Assembly (NCBI RefSeq): GCF_900111365.1
Contig: NZ_FOGZ01000024.1
Span: 1-45,093 of the forward strand
Length of the DNA: 45,093 bases
Direction of reading: 5' to 3'
DNA from: Propionibacterium cyclohexanicum
GTDB taxonomy: Bacteria > Actinomycetota > Actinomycetes > Propionibacteriales > Propionibacteriaceae
Notes under the pieces: model-generated
The model's input: only the letters and a program-made list of their open reading frames with translations
The model's database searches: none
Told to the model about the DNA's origin: nothing
Shown: positions 44,501-45,093 of the stretch, piece after piece
Position numbering within the stretch: the first letter of the stretch is position 1
Layout: each line of letters starts with the position of its first letter
Program-made: the position numbers and the translations under genes

Positions 44501-44995
44501 CGCGCCGTTGCGTCCGGTTGCGCCGGTGCGGGTGGCTGCAACCTCCCGTTCCATGAACGCAACCACCTCCGCAACCGCCGCATGGTGCGCGTCCGCGATG
44601 AGCGCCTGCGTCCCCGCGTCCGCGACCGCCCAGAGCACCGACGCGGACTTCGGGATCGAGAAGGTGAAGTCGAACCCCGCAACCGCCCGGCGGGTGCCGC
44701 GCTCGGTCTCCTCGGCCTCGATCCCGGCGACCGCCTCGGCCTTCGCCGCCGGCCCCATGTCGGGGTCCAGGTCGGCGACACGGGCAGCGATCCGCTCCGC
44801 GACGCTGCGGTACTCCGGGTACGCGCGCCCCAGCGGGACGCCGGTGATCGGGTCGCGGCCCATGCCGACGAGGAGCTGGAGCTGGGCTTCCGAGACCTGA
44901 TCGCCCACCGCGATCCGGCCACCGCCAAGCGCGGCGACGCCGGAGCCGAGCCAGCGACCAGGCGGGCTCCCCTCCTCCGCGTAGTAGCGCGTCAA
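41537..44995 (-). CDS. MobF-family relaxase/helicase (TrwC/TraI type), 5'-truncated
   Basis: A 1152-residue conjugative relaxase. Near the N-terminus TRYYAEEGSPPGRWLG gives a Tyr pair (residues 4-5), GFDFTFSIPKSASVLWAV follows, and the metal-binding His triad is GDPHLHTHVVV (about residue 190). A RecD-like helicase follows: Walker A VGPAGAGKTTAM (about 520), Walker B VIVDEASLAG (about 593), and TVDASHVLV and TRENFYVAMTRG. A long helical tail completes it. Homologues I recall carry about 30 residues before PLTRYY; here a TGA in frame lies four codons upstream and the only start is TTG at 44995. Thus the 5' end is cut or frameshifted. Confidence 0.85.
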   Translation of the reverse strand: MTRYYAEEGSPPGRWLGSGVAALGGGRIAVGDQVSEAQLQLLVGMGRDPITGVPLGRAYPEYRSVAERIAARVADLDPDMGPAAKAEAVAGIEAEETERGTRRAVAGFDFTFSIPKSASVLWAVADAGTQALIADAHHAAVAEVVAFMEREVAATRTGATGRNGAVAQVDVAGLIATAFDHYDSRAGDPHLHTHVVVSNKTQTVLDGKWRSLDGRPMHAATVALSELHEAVFADHLTRAFGVEWEARDMGRDRNPAWAIAAVPEELVAEFSSRSRHIDAEKNRLIAEYAARHGRQPSMATIIRLRAQATLSTRPEKEVRSLADLTADWRRRAGGLLGADATGWARTVAANDAPLPLRADDVSLDVIASLGLSVVEAVGEKRSTWRRWNLTAEAARQTMGYRFATIHDREAVVGLVVDAAEAGSLRLTPPELASSPAAFQRRDGTSVFRPRHSTVFSSEVLLVAEDRLLKRARTTTGPTVPLATVERITGKPDREGRVLGDDQAGALASVAVSGRVVDVLVGPAGAGKTTAMSALRRAWENEHGHGSVVGLAPSAVAAQVLADDLGIRTENTAKWWDTHQRTGATFRKGQLVIVDEASLAGSLSLDRITGLAAEAGAKVLLVGDYAQLQSPAASGAFAMLVHDRDDAPELVDIHRLVNEWEKAASLGLRHGRTEAIDAHLENGRVAEGETEAMIDAAYRAWRTDTLAGRAAVLVADSNESVLALNERARADLILDGTVDARREVELRDGTRAAVGDTVITRHNDRRLRAGRGWVRNGNRWTVTEVRDDGSLTLRRAGRKWGGSVVLPADYAAGHVELGYAVTAYRAQGITVDASHVLVDASTTRENFYVAMTRGSHANVAYVAVEKPDPAHETPHPSDNAEATARSVLFGVLQHVGAELSAHETITAEQEAWGSIAQLAAAHETIAAAAQHDRWAALIRASGLTDDEAEDAIASEAFGALTAELRRAEANHHSIEALLPRLVRARGFTDADDIAAVLHYRVATTTARPAGSGRARKTPRLIAGLIPEATGTMSTETRQALTERRDLIEARADAQLAGALQDGEMWTVALGPEPKDAKAAALWRRHARTVAAYRDRYSITGPTPLGAPAESAAQKIDAARAQAALDRAQRLTDVEWHAQPPTLRTGPRRIGPGL

Positions 44996-45093
44996 CGGGG
45001 CTCTTCATAGATGAGGGTGTAGGGCATGTCGCGCGGTCGGGTGGCGCGTCGGTGTGGGGGGAGGGGTCGAGGTCTTCCGAGGATGGAGGTTCC
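44992..45093 (-). CDS. Open frame running off the right edge, overlapping the relaxase
   Basis: From the window edge a frame is open for 33 codons and ends DMPYTLIYEEPR at TGA 44992, overlapping the TTG of the relaxase (TTGA). It is Pro/Arg-rich and may be the end of an upstream gene or non-coding. Nothing recognisable. Confidence 0.25.
   Translation of the reverse strand, partial: GTSILGRPRPLPPHRRATRPRDMPYTLIYEEPR

Noticed and set aside
41837-45010. Long plus-strand ORFs opposite the relaxase
   Set aside because: Arg/Gly/Ala-rich shadow frames of a gene with clear relaxase and helicase motifs.
1-45093. tRNA genes, rRNA genes and CRISPR arrays
   Set aside because: I looked for T-loop consensus and regularly spaced direct repeats and saw none; the repeats found are tandem pairs or a single duplicated linker. 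A covariance-model search would be decisive.

Overview
The window is high-GC actinobacterial chromosome. A C50-type carotenoid operon, menA, an Mtb-like Acg/Tat nitroreductase, pyruvate formate-lyase with its activase, and glutamate decarboxylase in one region point to a facultative or anaerobic actinomycete. Propionibacteriaceae (Acidipropionibacterium-like) is my best guess from gene content; no database was searched.

Layout. 1-2.5 kb: the first codons of an IS3-type transposase and a large secreted lytic-transglycosylase-like protein. 2.7-5.6 kb: menA, then an AT-richer patch with a putative polymorphic-toxin C-terminus, an overlapping candidate immunity gene, and a frameshifted RHS-core remnant joined to them by a 125-bp direct repeat. 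5.7-9.7 kb: PLDc_N membrane peptide, PRC-barrel protein, dCMP deaminase, CDF metal transporter and patatin-like lipase. 9.7-15 kb: crtE-B-I-Ye-Yf-Eb, every junction a 4-nt stop/start overlap, with an inverted repeat on the likely promoter. 15.3-18 kb: Zn/Mn ABC importer. 18.1-21.8 kb: a gene graveyard containing a frameshifted membrane/secreted protein, small membrane ORFs, a frameshifted secreted peptide, GNAT and ISL3 scraps, an ORF cut by TAG, and a decayed Y-family polymerase. 21.9-30.9 kb: metabolic genes, namely a D-2-hydroxyacid dehydrogenase, pflA-pflB, a divergent semialdehyde dehydrogenase, gadB, a PfkB sugar kinase and a DoxX-like protein. 31.1-35.9 kb: DUF1097 plus a CodA-like amidohydrolase, a TetR-nitroreductase pair with a clear palindromic operator, and a PH/SHOCT protein.

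35.9-45 kb looks like part of an integrative conjugative or mobilizable element: an HTH protein, a broken serine recombinase, a small membrane protein and a 5'-truncated MobF relaxase/helicase. It carries a compact four-gene cargo of Vsr-type nuclease, C5-cytosine methyltransferase, GHKL (MutL/MORC-like) ATPase and an unfamiliar Rossmann-like protein. This cargo is the best candidate in the window for a little-described defence or modification system.

Functional links. Decarboxylation of glutamate (GadB) and oxidation of succinic semialdehyde (the aldehyde dehydrogenase) would form two steps of a GABA shunt; no GABA transaminase or antiporter is visible. PflA activates PflB. The six crt genes are sufficient on paper for a cyclic C50 carotenoid from C15/C5 precursors. 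Several genes in the 3.6-5.6, 18-22 and 36.5 kb patches are interrupted, and each could be real decay or a sequencing error; reads would settle this.
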